A stretch of DNA of 64,000 nt from Hwanghaeella grinnelliae (GCF_004005845.1 NZ_SADE01000003.1:620001-684000), one strand, 5' to 3'. Shown: positions 8,946 to 20,813, counted from the first letter of the stretch. Notes: generated by a model not told the origin, from the sequence alone. Numbers and translations are program-made.

Positions 8946-9257
8946 TCAATTTCCGCACCAGGATTCGATTTCCGGTGTGACGCCATGGCCGCCCCACCCC
9001 TTGGGGAAATCAAACCAACCATTTCTTTTAAGCCATATTTTTGCCACAGTTAGGGCAACATTATGGAATCTCTCAATCCGGCATTGTGTTCCTCGCGTAG
9101 AACCCCACATCGGATCATGAACCTTATTCCAAGGAGTTTTTCGTGGACCGGCGTGTCAGTTCCCCTTCTAGGACAGGTCTGTCCACCGGGTCGTGATTTC
9201 AACAGATCGCGGAAAACCGGTAGGTTGTCCGCTCGATCTCTCATAAGGAGGACAACC
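8946..9257 (+). promoter_or_regulatory. degP upstream region with short dyad
   Basis: This 312-base stretch separates DUF2065 from degP. It contains a 5-bp inverted repeat, TTGCC-N8-GGCAA, at 9041-9058, and a possible 17-codon upstream frame at 9143-9196. The degP ribosome site, AAGGAGG, ends six bases before the GTG at 9258. No convincing sigma-70 promoter was seen; an envelope-stress sigma factor is an open possibility that I cannot test by eye. Confidence 0.35.
9143..9196 (+). CDS. Possible 17-residue upstream peptide before degP
   Basis: A GTG at 9143 preceded by AAGGAG with six bases of spacing opens a frame of 17 codons (MDRRVSSPSRTGLSTGS) ending in TGA at 9194-9196, 61 bases before the degP start. 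The ribosome site is as good as those of the real genes around it, but the peptide is Arg/Ser-rich and has no recognised family. It may be a translated leader affecting degP expression, or chance. Confidence 0.25.
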   Translation: MDRRVSSPSRTGLSTGS

Positions 9258-10748
9258 GTGTACTCGGCCAAAGTGAAACAAATTCTAGTTCCGGCAAGGA
9301 GAAAGGCCGTCTCGATGGCGGTCGGCATGTTCGCCGTCACCTTTGTGGCGGTGGGATTGGCGTTTACCAGCGCGGGCACAGCCGCCGCGCGCGGGGCACC
9401 TGATAGCTTTGCTGACCTTGCAGAGCAATTGCTGCCGTCCGTCGTGAACATCCGCACGACGTCAACAGTACAGGCGGGCGTCCATTCCGGTCCGGAGTTC
9501 AATCTGCCCCCTGGGCTTGAGGACTTCTTCGAGCGCTTCCGGGAAGGACAGCCCGAACAACGCCGCAAGGCGACGTCGCTCGGCTCTGGCTTCATCGTTG
9601 ACGAATCCGGCTACATCATAACAAACAACCACGTGGTTAAGGACGCCGAGGAAATTTTCGTCGTCCTGCATGACGATTCGGAATTGGAAGCGGAAGTCGT
9701 CGGCATCGACGACAAAACCGATATCGCTGTTCTGAAGGTTGATCCGAAGACGCCCCTTCCGGCGGTCTCCTTCGGGGATTCGGACGCGGAACGCGTCGGC
9801 GACTGGGTGATCGCCATCGGGAACCCGCTTGGGTTCGGCGGTACAGTGACCGCGGGGATCGTCTCGGCGCGTGGTCGGGATATCAATTCCGGTCCCTATG
9901 ACAACTACATCCAGACCGATGCCCCCATCAATAAAGGCAATTCCGGCGGACCGCTGTTCAACATGGAAGGCGAAGTGATCGGCATCAATACGGCGATCTT
10001 CTCCCCCAACGGCGGCTCCATCGGGATCGGCTTTGCCATTCCGTCCAACTTGGCCAGCAAGGTCGTCTCCCAGCTTCGCGAATACGGTACGACCCGCCGC
10101 GGTTGGCTTGGCGTCACCATCCAGCAGGTCACCGACGAAATCGCTGAGACCATGGGTCTGCCGGAAGCCTCCGGCGCGCTGGTCTCGACCGTCCATGACG
10201 ACAGCCCTGCCGCAGCTGCCGGCATCCAGTCGGGCGACGTGATCGCCACCTTTAACGGCCAGAAAGTTCCGAACTCCCGCCGGCTGCCGCGGATGGTCGC
10301 AGACGCATCGGTTGGCGATACCGTTCCGGTCGAAGTTTGGCGCGGAGGCAAGAAAGTGGACCTCGACGTCAAACTGGGTCAGTTGGAGAAAGTTGATCTG
10401 GCGTCGCTGCGCGGTGCGCCCCAGCAGGACCAGGAGAGCCCGCGAGCCTTGGACTCTCTCGGCCTAGCCCTTGCACCAATCGGCAATGCGGTCCGCCAGG
10501 AATTCGGCCTGAGTGCTGATATCGAAGGCGTCGTCATCACCAAGGTCGACCCGTCCAGCGATGCGGCGGAAAAACAGCTCCGCCCGGGAAACATCATCGT
10601 TGAGGTCAACCAGGAGAAGGTTACTTCCCCGGACGATGTCGCGAAACAGATCGAAGCTGCCAAAGCGGAAGGCAAGAAATCAGTTCTGATGCTGATCAAT
10701 CAAGGCGGTTCGCTCCGTTTTGAGGCGGTCAGGTTCAAAGAAGGCTGA
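9258..10748 (+). CDS. degP: DegP/HtrA-type periplasmic serine protease
   Basis: A 496-residue Do-family protease that degrades or chaperones misfolded envelope proteins. The N-terminus has basic residues and a hydrophobic signal at about 18-45. The chymotrypsin-like domain shows the triad as His125 (NNHVVK), Asp155 (DKTDIAVL) and Ser229 (KGNSGGPLF). Two PDZ domains follow, at about 290-375 (RGWLGVTIQQV) and 400-490. The frame is open upstream, but I start at the GTG at 9258 because AAGGAGG lies six bases before it and the signal peptide then begins normally. A strong terminator lies 38 bases downstream. Confidence 0.95.
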   Translation: MYSAKVKQILVPARRKAVSMAVGMFAVTFVAVGLAFTSAGTAAARGAPDSFADLAEQLLPSVVNIRTTSTVQAGVHSGPEFNLPPGLEDFFERFREGQPEQRRKATSLGSGFIVDESGYIITNNHVVKDAEEIFVVLHDDSELEAEVVGIDDKTDIAVLKVDPKTPLPAVSFGDSDAERVGDWVIAIGNPLGFGGTVTAGIVSARGRDINSGPYDNYIQTDAPINKGNSGGPLFNMEGEVIGINTAIFSPNGGSIGIGFAIPSNLASKVVSQLREYGTTRRGWLGVTIQQVTDEIAETMGLPEASGALVSTVHDDSPAAAAGIQSGDVIATFNGQKVPNSRRLPRMVADASVGDTVPVEVWRGGKKVDLDVKLGQLEKVDLASLRGAPQQDQESPRALDSLGLALAPIGNAVRQEFGLSADIEGVVITKVDPSSDAAEKQLRPGNIIVEVNQEKVTSPDDVAKQIEAAKAEGKKSVLMLINQGGSLRFEAVRFKEG

Positions 10749-10785
10749 TCCGGCCAACCACCGATACCAGCTCTAAAACAGAAAA

Positions 10786-10811
10786 GCCCCGGCCTAGGCC
10801 GGGGCTTTTTC
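10786..10811. terminator. Rho-independent terminator, probably bidirectional
   Basis: A perfect 10-bp GC-rich inverted repeat (AGCCCCGGCC / GGCCGGGGCT) with a TA centre is followed by five T on the plus strand and preceded by AAAA, which gives a U-run on the minus strand. It lies between the convergent degP and alpha/beta hydrolase genes and can serve both. Confidence 0.9.
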
Positions 10812-10836
10812 TTTAGGTGTCCGGATACACCCAGCA

Positions 10837-11637
10837 TTATGCAGATTGCTCATCCAACCAGCGTCGCAGGATATCGTTGAACTGATCAGGGGCCTGGACG
10901 TTGCAGAGATGTGCGGCACCCTTCACCGTCTCCAAACGCGATCCCGGCAGATTCTCGTGGATGACGTCCGACATCGCTGGCGGCAAGGCGGGATCGACTT
11001 CGCCTGGTATGATAATGGTCGGCGTCTTGATGCTGCCCAACTGGCTTGTGTAGTCGAGACGCGAGATCGCCTCGCAGCAGCGGGAATAACCGATAATAGA
11101 GGTATTCACGATCATCGACCTCACCTCGGCGACCCGGCTCGGATTGGCGGAAATCCAGTCCTCGGTGAACCAACGCTGCACTGTTGTGTCACCCATCGCC
11201 TCCATTCCGTTTTCCTTTACGGTCGCGACACGGTCGATCCAAGTCTGGTGCATTTCCTTCGGGATCGCGCTTGTGGTCGCGCAGAGGGCCAAGGATTTGA
11301 AAACACCCGGATGATAGAGTCCGAGCGCCTGACCGGTCATCCCGCCGATGGACAGACCGCAGAAATGCGCGCCCTTGAACCCCAGTGCCTCGGCAAGCGC
11401 AACGACATCGTCGGCAAGGGTCTTGATTTCGATCGGCTCGTCTTTGGCTTCGCTTTGCCCATGCCCCCGCCGGTCGTAGCGCAGGATTCGGTATTTGTCG
11501 GCCAGCGCCGCAATCTGTTCGTTCCACATGTTCAGATCTGTGGCGAGCGAGTTGCAGAAGACCAAGGGTATCCCCTCATCCGGCCCGTCGATCTTGTAAT
11601 GCAGCCGCACCCCGTTTGCCGTTACATCGCCTTCCAT
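10837..11637 (-). CDS. Alpha/beta hydrolase, 3-oxoadipate enol-lactonase-like
   Basis: A 266-residue alpha/beta hydrolase. The oxyanion-side strand (PLVFCNSLATDLNMW), the RGHGQS turn, the nucleophile elbow CGLSIGG with Ser, an Asp after IIPGEVDPALP and the catalytic His in GAAHLCN are all in order. The overall pattern resembles PcaD-type enol-lactonases, though no other beta-ketoadipate gene is nearby, so esterase or another hydrolase activity is equally possible. The ATG at 11635-11637 is preferred over one seven codons upstream because AGGGGG lies eight bases before it. It is convergent with degP. Confidence 0.8.
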   Translation of the reverse strand: MEGDVTANGVRLHYKIDGPDEGIPLVFCNSLATDLNMWNEQIAALADKYRILRYDRRGHGQSEAKDEPIEIKTLADDVVALAEALGFKGAHFCGLSIGGMTGQALGLYHPGVFKSLALCATTSAIPKEMHQTWIDRVATVKENGMEAMGDTTVQRWFTEDWISANPSRVAEVRSMIVNTSIIGYSRCCEAISRLDYTSQLGSIKTPTIIIPGEVDPALPPAMSDVIHENLPGSRLETVKGAAHLCNVQAPDQFNDILRRWLDEQSA

Positions 11638-11725
11638 CTCTGAATCCCCCTGGGTCATTGTTTCTTGGCCAAGTTAGAATTGACCGGTGGGGAGAGTAGA
11701 CAGAAGGCGGCGGGCGGGGAAGGGG

Positions 11726-12613
11726 TCAGGCCCCGATAAACTCGTCCCGACTGTATCCCTGGTAGAAAAGCAGTGTGGAAAGATCGGTGTGGTCGATCCT
11801 GAAGGACGCTTCGGCCCGCACGATGGGTTTCCCATAATAGGCCACGCCCAGCCCGGTCGCCCGCAGCATGTCCAAATCATTAGCCCCGTCACCGACCGTG
11901 CAGGCGTCTTCCAGCTCGACGCCCTGCTTCACGCATAGTTCACGAACCGTGGTCAGTTTCGTATCCCGGGCCACAATCGGTTCAGCCACCTTACCGGTCA
12001 GTCGGCCGTCGTTGATCTCTAAAACATTGGCGCGGTGTTCGTGGAACCCGAGCTCGGCATAAACCGTCTCAGTCGTGAAGGTGAAGCCGCCCGATACAAG
12101 GGCGCAATAGGATCCATAAGCCCGCATGGTTGCAATCGCGACCTTGCCACCGGGCGTATAGGTCACCCGGTCCATCACGGTCTGCATCGCCTGTTCCGCC
12201 GGATATCCCTCCAGCATCGCCACGCGCTCCCGCAGCGCCGCCGCAAAGTCCAACTCGCCATTCATCGACCGTCTGGTGATTTCCGCGATCGCTTCGCCCA
12301 ACCCCAGTTCCGCCGCGAGCGTATCCAAGGTCTCAATCTCGATCATGGTGGAATCCATGTCCGCGACGAGGACAGCTTTTCGGCGCTTTCCCAGGAAAGT
12401 AATCGCCCAATCCAGCCCTTCAAAGTTCAGGACGGACCGAAAACGTCCGGGGTCCACCGCATCGAAGCGGATTTCCGCGGCTTTCCCCGCTTGAAGCCAA
12501 TTGGGAATAGCCGGCGTGGCGCCGAGGTTTTCCAACGCGGTTTGCGCCTCGGAGAGATCGGATTCCGTCAGCGGCCTGGATGGCGGGGCAACAAGGATCA
12601 GAAAAGCGGTCAT
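11726..12613 (-). CDS. serB: Phosphoserine phosphatase
   Basis: A 295-residue HAD-family enzyme for the last step of serine synthesis, removing phosphate from O-phosphoserine in the cytoplasm. The N-terminal ~85 residues are an ACT-like regulatory region. The catalytic half has motif I VADMDSTMIE, motif II with SGGFTFTT, the Lys of motif III (RDTKLTTV) and motif IV GDGANDLDML. The start is set at the ATG at 12611-12613, which has AGGA five bases upstream, in preference to an in-frame ATG 20 codons earlier. It is transcribed away from the ytoQ-miaA pair, an arrangement seen in many alphaproteobacteria. Confidence 0.95.
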   Translation of the reverse strand: MTAFLILVAPPSRPLTESDLSEAQTALENLGATPAIPNWLQAGKAAEIRFDAVDPGRFRSVLNFEGLDWAITFLGKRRKAVLVADMDSTMIEIETLDTLAAELGLGEAIAEITRRSMNGELDFAAALRERVAMLEGYPAEQAMQTVMDRVTYTPGGKVAIATMRAYGSYCALVSGGFTFTTETVYAELGFHEHRANVLEINDGRLTGKVAEPIVARDTKLTTVRELCVKQGVELEDACTVGDGANDLDMLRATGLGVAYYGKPIVRAEASFRIDHTDLSTLLFYQGYSRDEFIGA

Positions 12614-12781
12614 AGCGGTCCTGTAGCGACGCTCCCCGTTTCCTGCAAGCGCGAAGCTCATTTTCCAATACATCTTTAATCGAATTGCAACTGTCCAGGC
12701 CTTTACCCAGGTTGGCCAAGCGGGGTCCGCTCGGCTATGACCTTAGCGGAACATCAAACAGCACTTAAGGGAGGACCGACC

Positions 12782-13255
12782 ATGTCCGGCCTAGAATGGA
12801 CCGTTTACCTTTCCGGGGAAATCCACACAGACTGGCGCGAACAGATCGAAGAAGGCACCAAAGCCTTGGGTTTGCCGATCCATTTCGTTTCCCCGGTCAC
12901 GATCCACGAGGATAGCGATGATTGCGGCGTCGCCATCATGGGCGATGCACCTAGCGATTTTTGGAAGGACCAGATGGGCAGTCGGATGAATGCTATCCGG
13001 ACGCGCACCCTGATCGAACAGGCAGATGCGGCTGTCATCCGCTTCGGCGACAAATACAAACAGTGGAACGCGGCCTATGATGCGGGTATCTGTTCGGCCC
13101 TCGGCACGCCATACATCACGTTGCATGACGAGGCGATCAACCACGCCCTGAAGGAAGTGGACGGCGGCGCGCAAGCGGTGGCGCGAACGCCTGAACAAGT
13201 GGTCCGCACGCTGCAATACGTGACGACCGGCGTCCTCAATCGGGCCGCGGGTTAA
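12782..13255 (+). CDS. YtoQ family protein
   Basis: A 157-residue cytoplasmic protein beginning WTVYLSGEIHTDWREQI, the typical opening of the YtoQ family. It has conserved stretches IHEDSDDCGVAIMG, GSRMNAIRTRTLIEQADAAVIRFGDKYKQWNAAYDAG and YITLHDEAINHALKEVD. The fold resembles nucleoside 2-deoxyribosyltransferase-like proteins (a Rossmann-type pattern with a GEIH strand-turn), but no activity is established. The ATG at 12782 is chosen because GGGAGG precedes it. It is 29 bases upstream of miaA and probably co-transcribed. Confidence 0.8.
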   Translation: MSGLEWTVYLSGEIHTDWREQIEEGTKALGLPIHFVSPVTIHEDSDDCGVAIMGDAPSDFWKDQMGSRMNAIRTRTLIEQADAAVIRFGDKYKQWNAAYDAGICSALGTPYITLHDEAINHALKEVDGGAQAVARTPEQVVRTLQYVTTGVLNRAAG

Positions 13256-13284
13256 CCGCCGCGCCCGCGCTCAGGGATCACGCC

Positions 13285-14235
13285 GTGCCAACGACCGGGC
13301 CGCGTCCCATTCTCGTCATCGCCGGTCCGACCGCGTCAGGTAAATCAGCCTTGGCGCTTCGGGCGGCGCAAGAATGCAACGGGACCGTTATCAATGCGGA
13401 CTCGATGCAGATCTATGCCGATCTGCGGATCATTACGGCACGCCCAAGCGAAGAAGACGAGGCCACCGCCCCGCATCGCCTTTACGGGATACTTGATGCG
13501 GCGGAGGTTTGCTCCGCCGCACGTTGGCGCGACCTGGCCCTGACGGAGATCGAGACCGCCCACGAAGCCGGACGCCTGCCGATCCTTTGCGGTGGAACGG
13601 GCCTGTATCTGAAAGCCTTGATCGAAGGGCTTTCCCCGACACCGGACATTCCTGACGACATTCGATCGGCGGTAAGAGAAAGATGCGACCGCGAGGGGCC
13701 GGTGGCGATGCATGCGCTTCTCGCCGAACAGGACCCTGAAATGGCATCCCGCCTGAACCCGACCGACAGCCAGCGCATCTGCCGCGCGCTTGAAGTCGTG
13801 ACCGCGACGGGCCGCAGCCTTGCCGATTGGCAGAATGACGCGCCGGATGGCCCGCCCGCGGATCTGCATTTCCATACCGTCGCGCTTCTGCCGCCGCGGG
13901 ACGTGCTTTATGAAGGGATCAACAAACGGTTCGACCAAATGGTCGAACTGGGCGCGTTGGACGAAGTTCGCCGACTGGACGAGCGCCATTTGGACCCGAA
14001 GCTGCCGGCCATGAAAGCACTCGGTGTGCCCGAATTGCGGGCCTTTCTGCACGGCGAAATGACATTGCCGGAAGCCGTCACATCGGCCGCGACAAAGAGC
14101 CGCCGCTACGCAAAAAGGCAAAATACCTGGCTGAAAAGTCAGATTATTATAAATTTTTCTATCAATGCGAAATTTTCAGAAAGTTTAACGACCTCTTTTT
14201 TTGCATTTATTCGTGAAAACGGGTTGACCAGCTAA
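13285..14235 (+). CDS. miaA: tRNA dimethylallyltransferase
   Basis: A 316-residue enzyme that transfers a dimethylallyl group to A37 of tRNAs reading U-starting codons. Visible motifs are the P-loop GPTASGKS at 14-21, NADSMQIYADL, PHRLYGI, GGTGLYLKALI and the C-terminal RRYAKRQNTW. It starts with GTG (AGGGA seven bases upstream). The last ~30 codons are AT-rich (KSQIIINFSIN...) compared with the rest, and its TAA stop lies inside the predicted ilvI promoter spacer, so the tail composition may reflect that overlap. Confidence 0.95.
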   Translation: MPTTGPRPILVIAGPTASGKSALALRAAQECNGTVINADSMQIYADLRIITARPSEEDEATAPHRLYGILDAAEVCSAARWRDLALTEIETAHEAGRLPILCGGTGLYLKALIEGLSPTPDIPDDIRSAVRERCDREGPVAMHALLAEQDPEMASRLNPTDSQRICRALEVVTATGRSLADWQNDAPDGPPADLHFHTVALLPPRDVLYEGINKRFDQMVELGALDEVRRLDERHLDPKLPAMKALGVPELRAFLHGEMTLPEAVTSAATKSRRYAKRQNTWLKSQIIINFSINAKFSESLTTSFFAFIRENGLTS

Positions 14236-14252
14236 TACACGGCCCATATTGT
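14224..14252 (+). promoter_or_regulatory. Promoter of ilvI-ilvH overlapping the miaA stop codon
   Basis: TTGACC at 14224-14229 and TATTGT at 14247-14252 are separated by exactly 17 bases, a near-consensus housekeeping promoter. The -35 lies within the last codons of miaA and the miaA TAA (14233-14235) lies in the spacer. A transcript would start near 14259. Confidence 0.65.
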
Positions 14253-14259
14253 GCGCCCG

Positions 14260-14331
14260 CGCGGGCCGGGAGGCCCGTGTTTCACATCTCGGCTGCATTT
14301 TTTTGAAGCGGTCGGCGCCATTCCGGCGCCG
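14260..14331 (+). promoter_or_regulatory. Structured 5' leader of ilvI
   Basis: The predicted ~120-base leader can form two hairpins: 14260-14279 (8-bp stem, GGGA loop) and 14313-14331 (7-bp stem CGGCGCC/GGCGCCG, loop ATTCC). A run of seven T at 14298-14304 lies between them. The layout is suggestive of transcription control of branched-chain amino acid synthesis, but I found no leader peptide rich in Ile, Val or Leu. Confidence 0.35.
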
Positions 14332-14380
14332 GGCTTGGTATCGCCGCCGGGGAGACTGAAAAGACACAAGGAACCTAGTC

Positions 14381-16132
14381 ATGAGTACGATATCGATGAG
14401 CGGCGCCCAGATCATCATCAAGTCTTTGGTGGATCAGGGTGTAGATGTCGTATTCGGCTATCCGGGCGGTGCGGTCCTTCCGATTTATGACGAGCTGTTC
14501 AAGCAGAACAAGATCCGCCACGTCTTGGTCCGGCACGAGCAAGGCGCGGTGCATGCCGCGGAAGGCTATGCGAGATCCACCGGTAAGGTGGGCGTGGTGC
14601 TGGTGACCAGCGGTCCAGGCGCCACCAACGCGGTGACCGGCCTGACCGACGCCCTTATGGATTCCATTCCGATCGTTTGCCTGACCGGCCAGGTGCCAAC
14701 CCATCTGATTGGCAACGACGCCTTCCAGGAATGCGACACGACCGGCATTACGCGCCCCTGCACCAAGCACAATTATCTGGTGAAAAGCGTCAACGATCTG
14801 TCGAAAACGATGCATGAAGCTTTCTATGTGTCGCGCAGCGGACGGCCGGGGCCCGTTGTTATCGATATTCCGAAGGACGTGCAGTTCGCTGCCGGCCCCT
14901 ATTCCGGCCCGGAAAATGTGCAGCACAAGACGTATCGACCGAAGGTGAAACCGGACCGCGAAAAGGTGGAACGGACCGTGGACCTGCTTCTGTCCGCGAA
15001 ACGTCCGGTGATCTACGCGGGCGGTGGCATCATCAATGCGGGCCCCGCCGCCAGCACATTGCTGACTGAATTTGTCAGGATGACCAATTTCCCGACCACC
15101 TTGACCCTGATGGGGTTGGGTGCGCTGCCGGCAAGTTCACCCCAATTCCTGGGCATGCTGGGAATGCACGGCACTTATGAGGCCAACTGGACCATGCATG
15201 ACTGCGACGTCATGCTTTGCCTGGGCGCGCGTTTCGACGACCGGATCACCGGGCGGCTCGATGCCTTTTCGCCGAATTCCAAGAAAATCCACGTCGATAT
15301 CGACGCGTCCTCGATCAACAAAAACGTCCAGGTGGATCTCGGCATCGTTGGCGATGTCGGCCATTTCCTGGAAGACATGATTAAGGTTTATAAGAGCCGT
15401 CAGCGCCAACCAGACCAGGACGCTTTGGCCGCTTGGTGGCGCAAGATCGACGAGTGGCGCAGCATTAAGTGCCTCGACTTCACGACGAATGACGAGCAGA
15501 TCAAGCCGCAGCAGGCTATCCGCCGCTTGTTCGAAATGACCAAGGACCGCGATCCCTATATCACGACCGAGGTCGGGCAGCACCAGATGTGGGCCGCTCA
15601 GCACTTCAATTTCTACGGTCCGAACAAATGGATGACATCCGGTGGTTTGGGTACGATGGGCTACGGCCTGCCGGCAGCCGTTGGCGCCCAGATCGCGCAT
15701 CCGGACGACCTTGTCATCGACATCGCCGGCGAAGCGTCGATCCTGATGAACATTCAGGAAATGTCCACGGCGGTCCAATACCGCCTGCCGGTCAAGGTCT
15801 TTATCCTGAACAACAAATATATGGGTATGGTTCGCCAGTGGCAGGAACTGCTGCATGGGGGCCGGTATTCGGAAAGCTATTCCGAAGCGCTGCCCGACTT
15901 CGTCAAATTGGCCGATGCCTATGGCGGCAAGGGCCTTCGGGCGACCAAGCCGTCCGAGTTGGACGCAACGATTCAGGAGATGCTGGACTATCCGGGCCCG
16001 GTCATCGCCGATATTGCGGTCGACGCGGCGGAAAACTGCTTCCCGATGATTCCGTCGGGAGCAGCCCACAACGACATGCTTTTGGCAGCTGACGCGAATG
16101 CGATCGACGACAAGGGCAAGGTTCTCGTTTGA
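14381..16132 (+). CDS. ilvI: Acetolactate synthase, large (catalytic) subunit
   Basis: A 583-residue thiamine-diphosphate enzyme that condenses two pyruvates, or pyruvate with 2-oxobutyrate, as the first common step of Val/Leu/Ile synthesis. The N-terminal pyrimidine-binding domain has VFGYPGGAVLPIYDEL and the catalytic Glu in RHEQGAVHAAEGYAR. The central FAD-binding domain and the C-terminal domain follow, the latter with the GDGSF-equivalent region altered to DIAGEASILMN and then LNNKYMGMVRQWQ. The usual thiamine motif reads GEASILMNIQEM here, an Ala-Glu version I regard as natural variation. The ATG has AAGGA seven bases upstream. ilvH follows after 86 bases. Confidence 0.95.
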   Translation: MSTISMSGAQIIIKSLVDQGVDVVFGYPGGAVLPIYDELFKQNKIRHVLVRHEQGAVHAAEGYARSTGKVGVVLVTSGPGATNAVTGLTDALMDSIPIVCLTGQVPTHLIGNDAFQECDTTGITRPCTKHNYLVKSVNDLSKTMHEAFYVSRSGRPGPVVIDIPKDVQFAAGPYSGPENVQHKTYRPKVKPDREKVERTVDLLLSAKRPVIYAGGGIINAGPAASTLLTEFVRMTNFPTTLTLMGLGALPASSPQFLGMLGMHGTYEANWTMHDCDVMLCLGARFDDRITGRLDAFSPNSKKIHVDIDASSINKNVQVDLGIVGDVGHFLEDMIKVYKSRQRQPDQDALAAWWRKIDEWRSIKCLDFTTNDEQIKPQQAIRRLFEMTKDRDPYITTEVGQHQMWAAQHFNFYGPNKWMTSGGLGTMGYGLPAAVGAQIAHPDDLVIDIAGEASILMNIQEMSTAVQYRLPVKVFILNNKYMGMVRQWQELLHGGRYSESYSEALPDFVKLADAYGGKGLRATKPSELDATIQEMLDYPGPVIADIAVDAAENCFPMIPSGAAHNDMLLAADANAIDDKGKVLV

Positions 16133-16218
16133 TAGCGTCCCGCTTGCTCTTCTTTCCATAAAACTGGCGCCGCCGCGTCCCACACGCGGCGGCAGCCTGA
16201 AAACCTGAGGATTTTCCC

Positions 16219-16791
16219 ATGGCTTCCAATGCGACAGCGAGCCCGCAGCAACCGGGCGCCGCCTATACCTTCCAGGACCCGGACAAAGAAGTCCGCCGCC
16301 ACACATTCGCGGTGATCGTTGACAACGAGCCCGGCGTTCTGGCCCGTGTGATCGGCTTGTTCGCCGGCCGGGGCTACAACATCGAGAGCCTTACCGTTTC
16401 GACCGTCACCGAAGATGAATCCGTCAGCCGGATCAACATCGTCACCACGGGCACGGCAATGATCATCGAACAGATCAAGGCGCAGTTGAACCGACTCGTC
16501 CCGGTTCACAACGTCCACGATCTGACGATCGAAGGCCCTTCGGTGGAGAAGGAACTGGCTTTGGTCAAAGTGCGCGCCACGGAGCATCAACGCCGCGAAA
16601 GCCTGCGGATTGCCGACATTTTCGGGGCAACGGTTGCGGACACAACCTTGGAGTCGTTCATCTTTCAGATCGGCGGTTCGCCGGACAAGGTGGATAGTTT
16701 CATCGAATTGATGCGGGCACTGGGTGAGACGGAAATCGCACGGTCGGGGATTGTCGCCGTTTCACGCGGGGCGTCCATCACCTCGGTCTGA
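16219..16791 (+). CDS. ilvH: Acetolactate synthase, small (regulatory) subunit
   Basis: A 190-residue regulatory partner of the large subunit that raises its activity and carries valine feedback control. The ACT domain is at about 25-105 (HTFAVIVDNEPGVLARVIGLFAGRGYNIESLTV), and the C-terminal domain holds ELALVKVRA, FGATVADTTLESFIFQIGGSPDKVDSFIELM and GIVAVSRG. Length is slightly above the ~165-175 norm because of a 20-residue N-terminal extension. It shares the ilvI transcript. Confidence 0.95.
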   Translation: MASNATASPQQPGAAYTFQDPDKEVRRHTFAVIVDNEPGVLARVIGLFAGRGYNIESLTVSTVTEDESVSRINIVTTGTAMIIEQIKAQLNRLVPVHNVHDLTIEGPSVEKELALVKVRATEHQRRESLRIADIFGATVADTTLESFIFQIGGSPDKVDSFIELMRALGETEIARSGIVAVSRGASITSV

Positions 16792-18137
<1,346 letters not shown>

Positions 18138-18176
18138 GACCCAGCGCCCGCGGCGACGCGGGCTGCAATTTCCTGA

Positions 18177-18208
18177 ACGGGCGTCATCCATGGGTGGCGC
18201 CCGTTTTC
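18177..18208 (+). terminator. Rho-independent terminator of ilvC
   Basis: ACGGGCGTCATCC pairs with GGGTGGCGCCCGT (two G-U pairs) to form a stem of about 13 bp, followed by TTTCTTT. A smaller GC-rich hairpin (GCCCGCGGCGACGCGGGC) sits at 18146-18163 just after the ilvC stop. Confidence 0.88.
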
Positions 18209-19865
<1,657 letters not shown>

Positions 19866-19940
19866 CCTTTGGATGATAAAACTGCGGCAATCGGGGACGC
19901 GGTAGTCGCGTAGCCGGAACTGCAAAGGGCCAATTTAGCA

Positions 19941-20813
19941 ATGGCGCCACGGTCGGGAACAACAATGATGAGGATAGCGGTACCCTTGCGCTCTTTCGCG
20001 CAAAGGTTCGCATTCGTCCTGCTTCTCGCCTGCGCCGTCGCGATCATGCTTGTCGGCAAGGCCGATCCCCTAACCTTTGAACGCGCCCGCACCGAAGTGA
20101 CCGATCTGGTTACGCCGTTGTTGGACGCTATTGCACAACCTGTTGCGACGGCCGCCCGTGTCGTAGACGAAGCGGAGCAGCTTTTTGCGCTTCGTGACGA
20201 AAACGCACGCCTTCGCGAGGAAAACGCACGCCTCAAACAATGGCAGTCCGCCGCGCTGAATTTGCAAAGCGAAAACGACCAGCTGCGTGAATTGCTGGCC
20301 TACCAGCCCAAAGACGCCGTCCGCTATATTACCGCCCGCGTCGTGGGTGACCGGGGTGGCGCCTTCGTCCGCAGCATCCTGATCAACGAAGGGTCCGATG
20401 GCGGTGTCAAAAAGGGCCAAGCCGCGCTGGTCAGCGACGGTCTGCTGGGCCGGGTCGCGTCTGTCGGCGAAAACTCCGCCCGGGTCCTTTTGATTACCGA
20501 TTTGAACAGCCGTATTCCGGTGATGGTTCAGGAAACACGAATTCGCGCCGTCCTCGCAGGCGACAATTCGCAAACCCCTCGTCTGGTCTTCCTGTCCGCC
20601 AATGCGACGGTTAAAAAAGGTCAGCGCATCGTAACGTCCGGCCATGGGGATGCATTCCCCCCGGGCCTGCCGGTTGGTGAGATCACCGAGGTTGGCGAAG
20701 CCGGCGTACGCGTACGAGCCTTTGCCAGCGAAGACCGTTTGCGCTTTATTCGGTTGGTCGACTTTGGACGAGACGGAATTCTGACGCCCCCCAGCGCCGG
20801 TGTCAGCGAGTAG
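19941..20813 (+). CDS. mreC: Rod-shape determining protein MreC
   Basis: A 290-residue inner-membrane protein whose periplasmic part activates PBP2-RodA. One transmembrane helix lies at about 20-40 and is followed by a coiled coil at about 72-115 (FALRDENARLREENARLKQW). The beta-rich MreC core then includes RVVGDRGGAFVRSILINEG, DGLLGRVASVGENSARVLLITD and a terminal second barrel. It lies 75 bases after mreB. Confidence 0.95.
   Translation: MAPRSGTTMMRIAVPLRSFAQRFAFVLLLACAVAIMLVGKADPLTFERARTEVTDLVTPLLDAIAQPVATAARVVDEAEQLFALRDENARLREENARLKQWQSAALNLQSENDQLRELLAYQPKDAVRYITARVVGDRGGAFVRSILINEGSDGGVKKGQAALVSDGLLGRVASVGENSARVLLITDLNSRIPVMVQETRIRAVLAGDNSQTPRLVFLSANATVKKGQRIVTSGHGDAFPPGLPVGEITEVGEAGVRVRAFASEDRLRFIRLVDFGRDGILTPPSAGVSE

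Noticed and set aside
14298-14304. Seven-T run as a terminator after miaA
   Set aside because: The nearest hairpin ends about 20 bases before the T-run, so the geometry of an intrinsic terminator is missing.
14277-14306. Nine-codon GTG frame in the ilvI leader as an attenuation peptide
   Set aside because: It encodes MFHISAAFF, which is not enriched in Ile, Val or Leu, and the upstream GGGAGG is only three bases away from the GTG.
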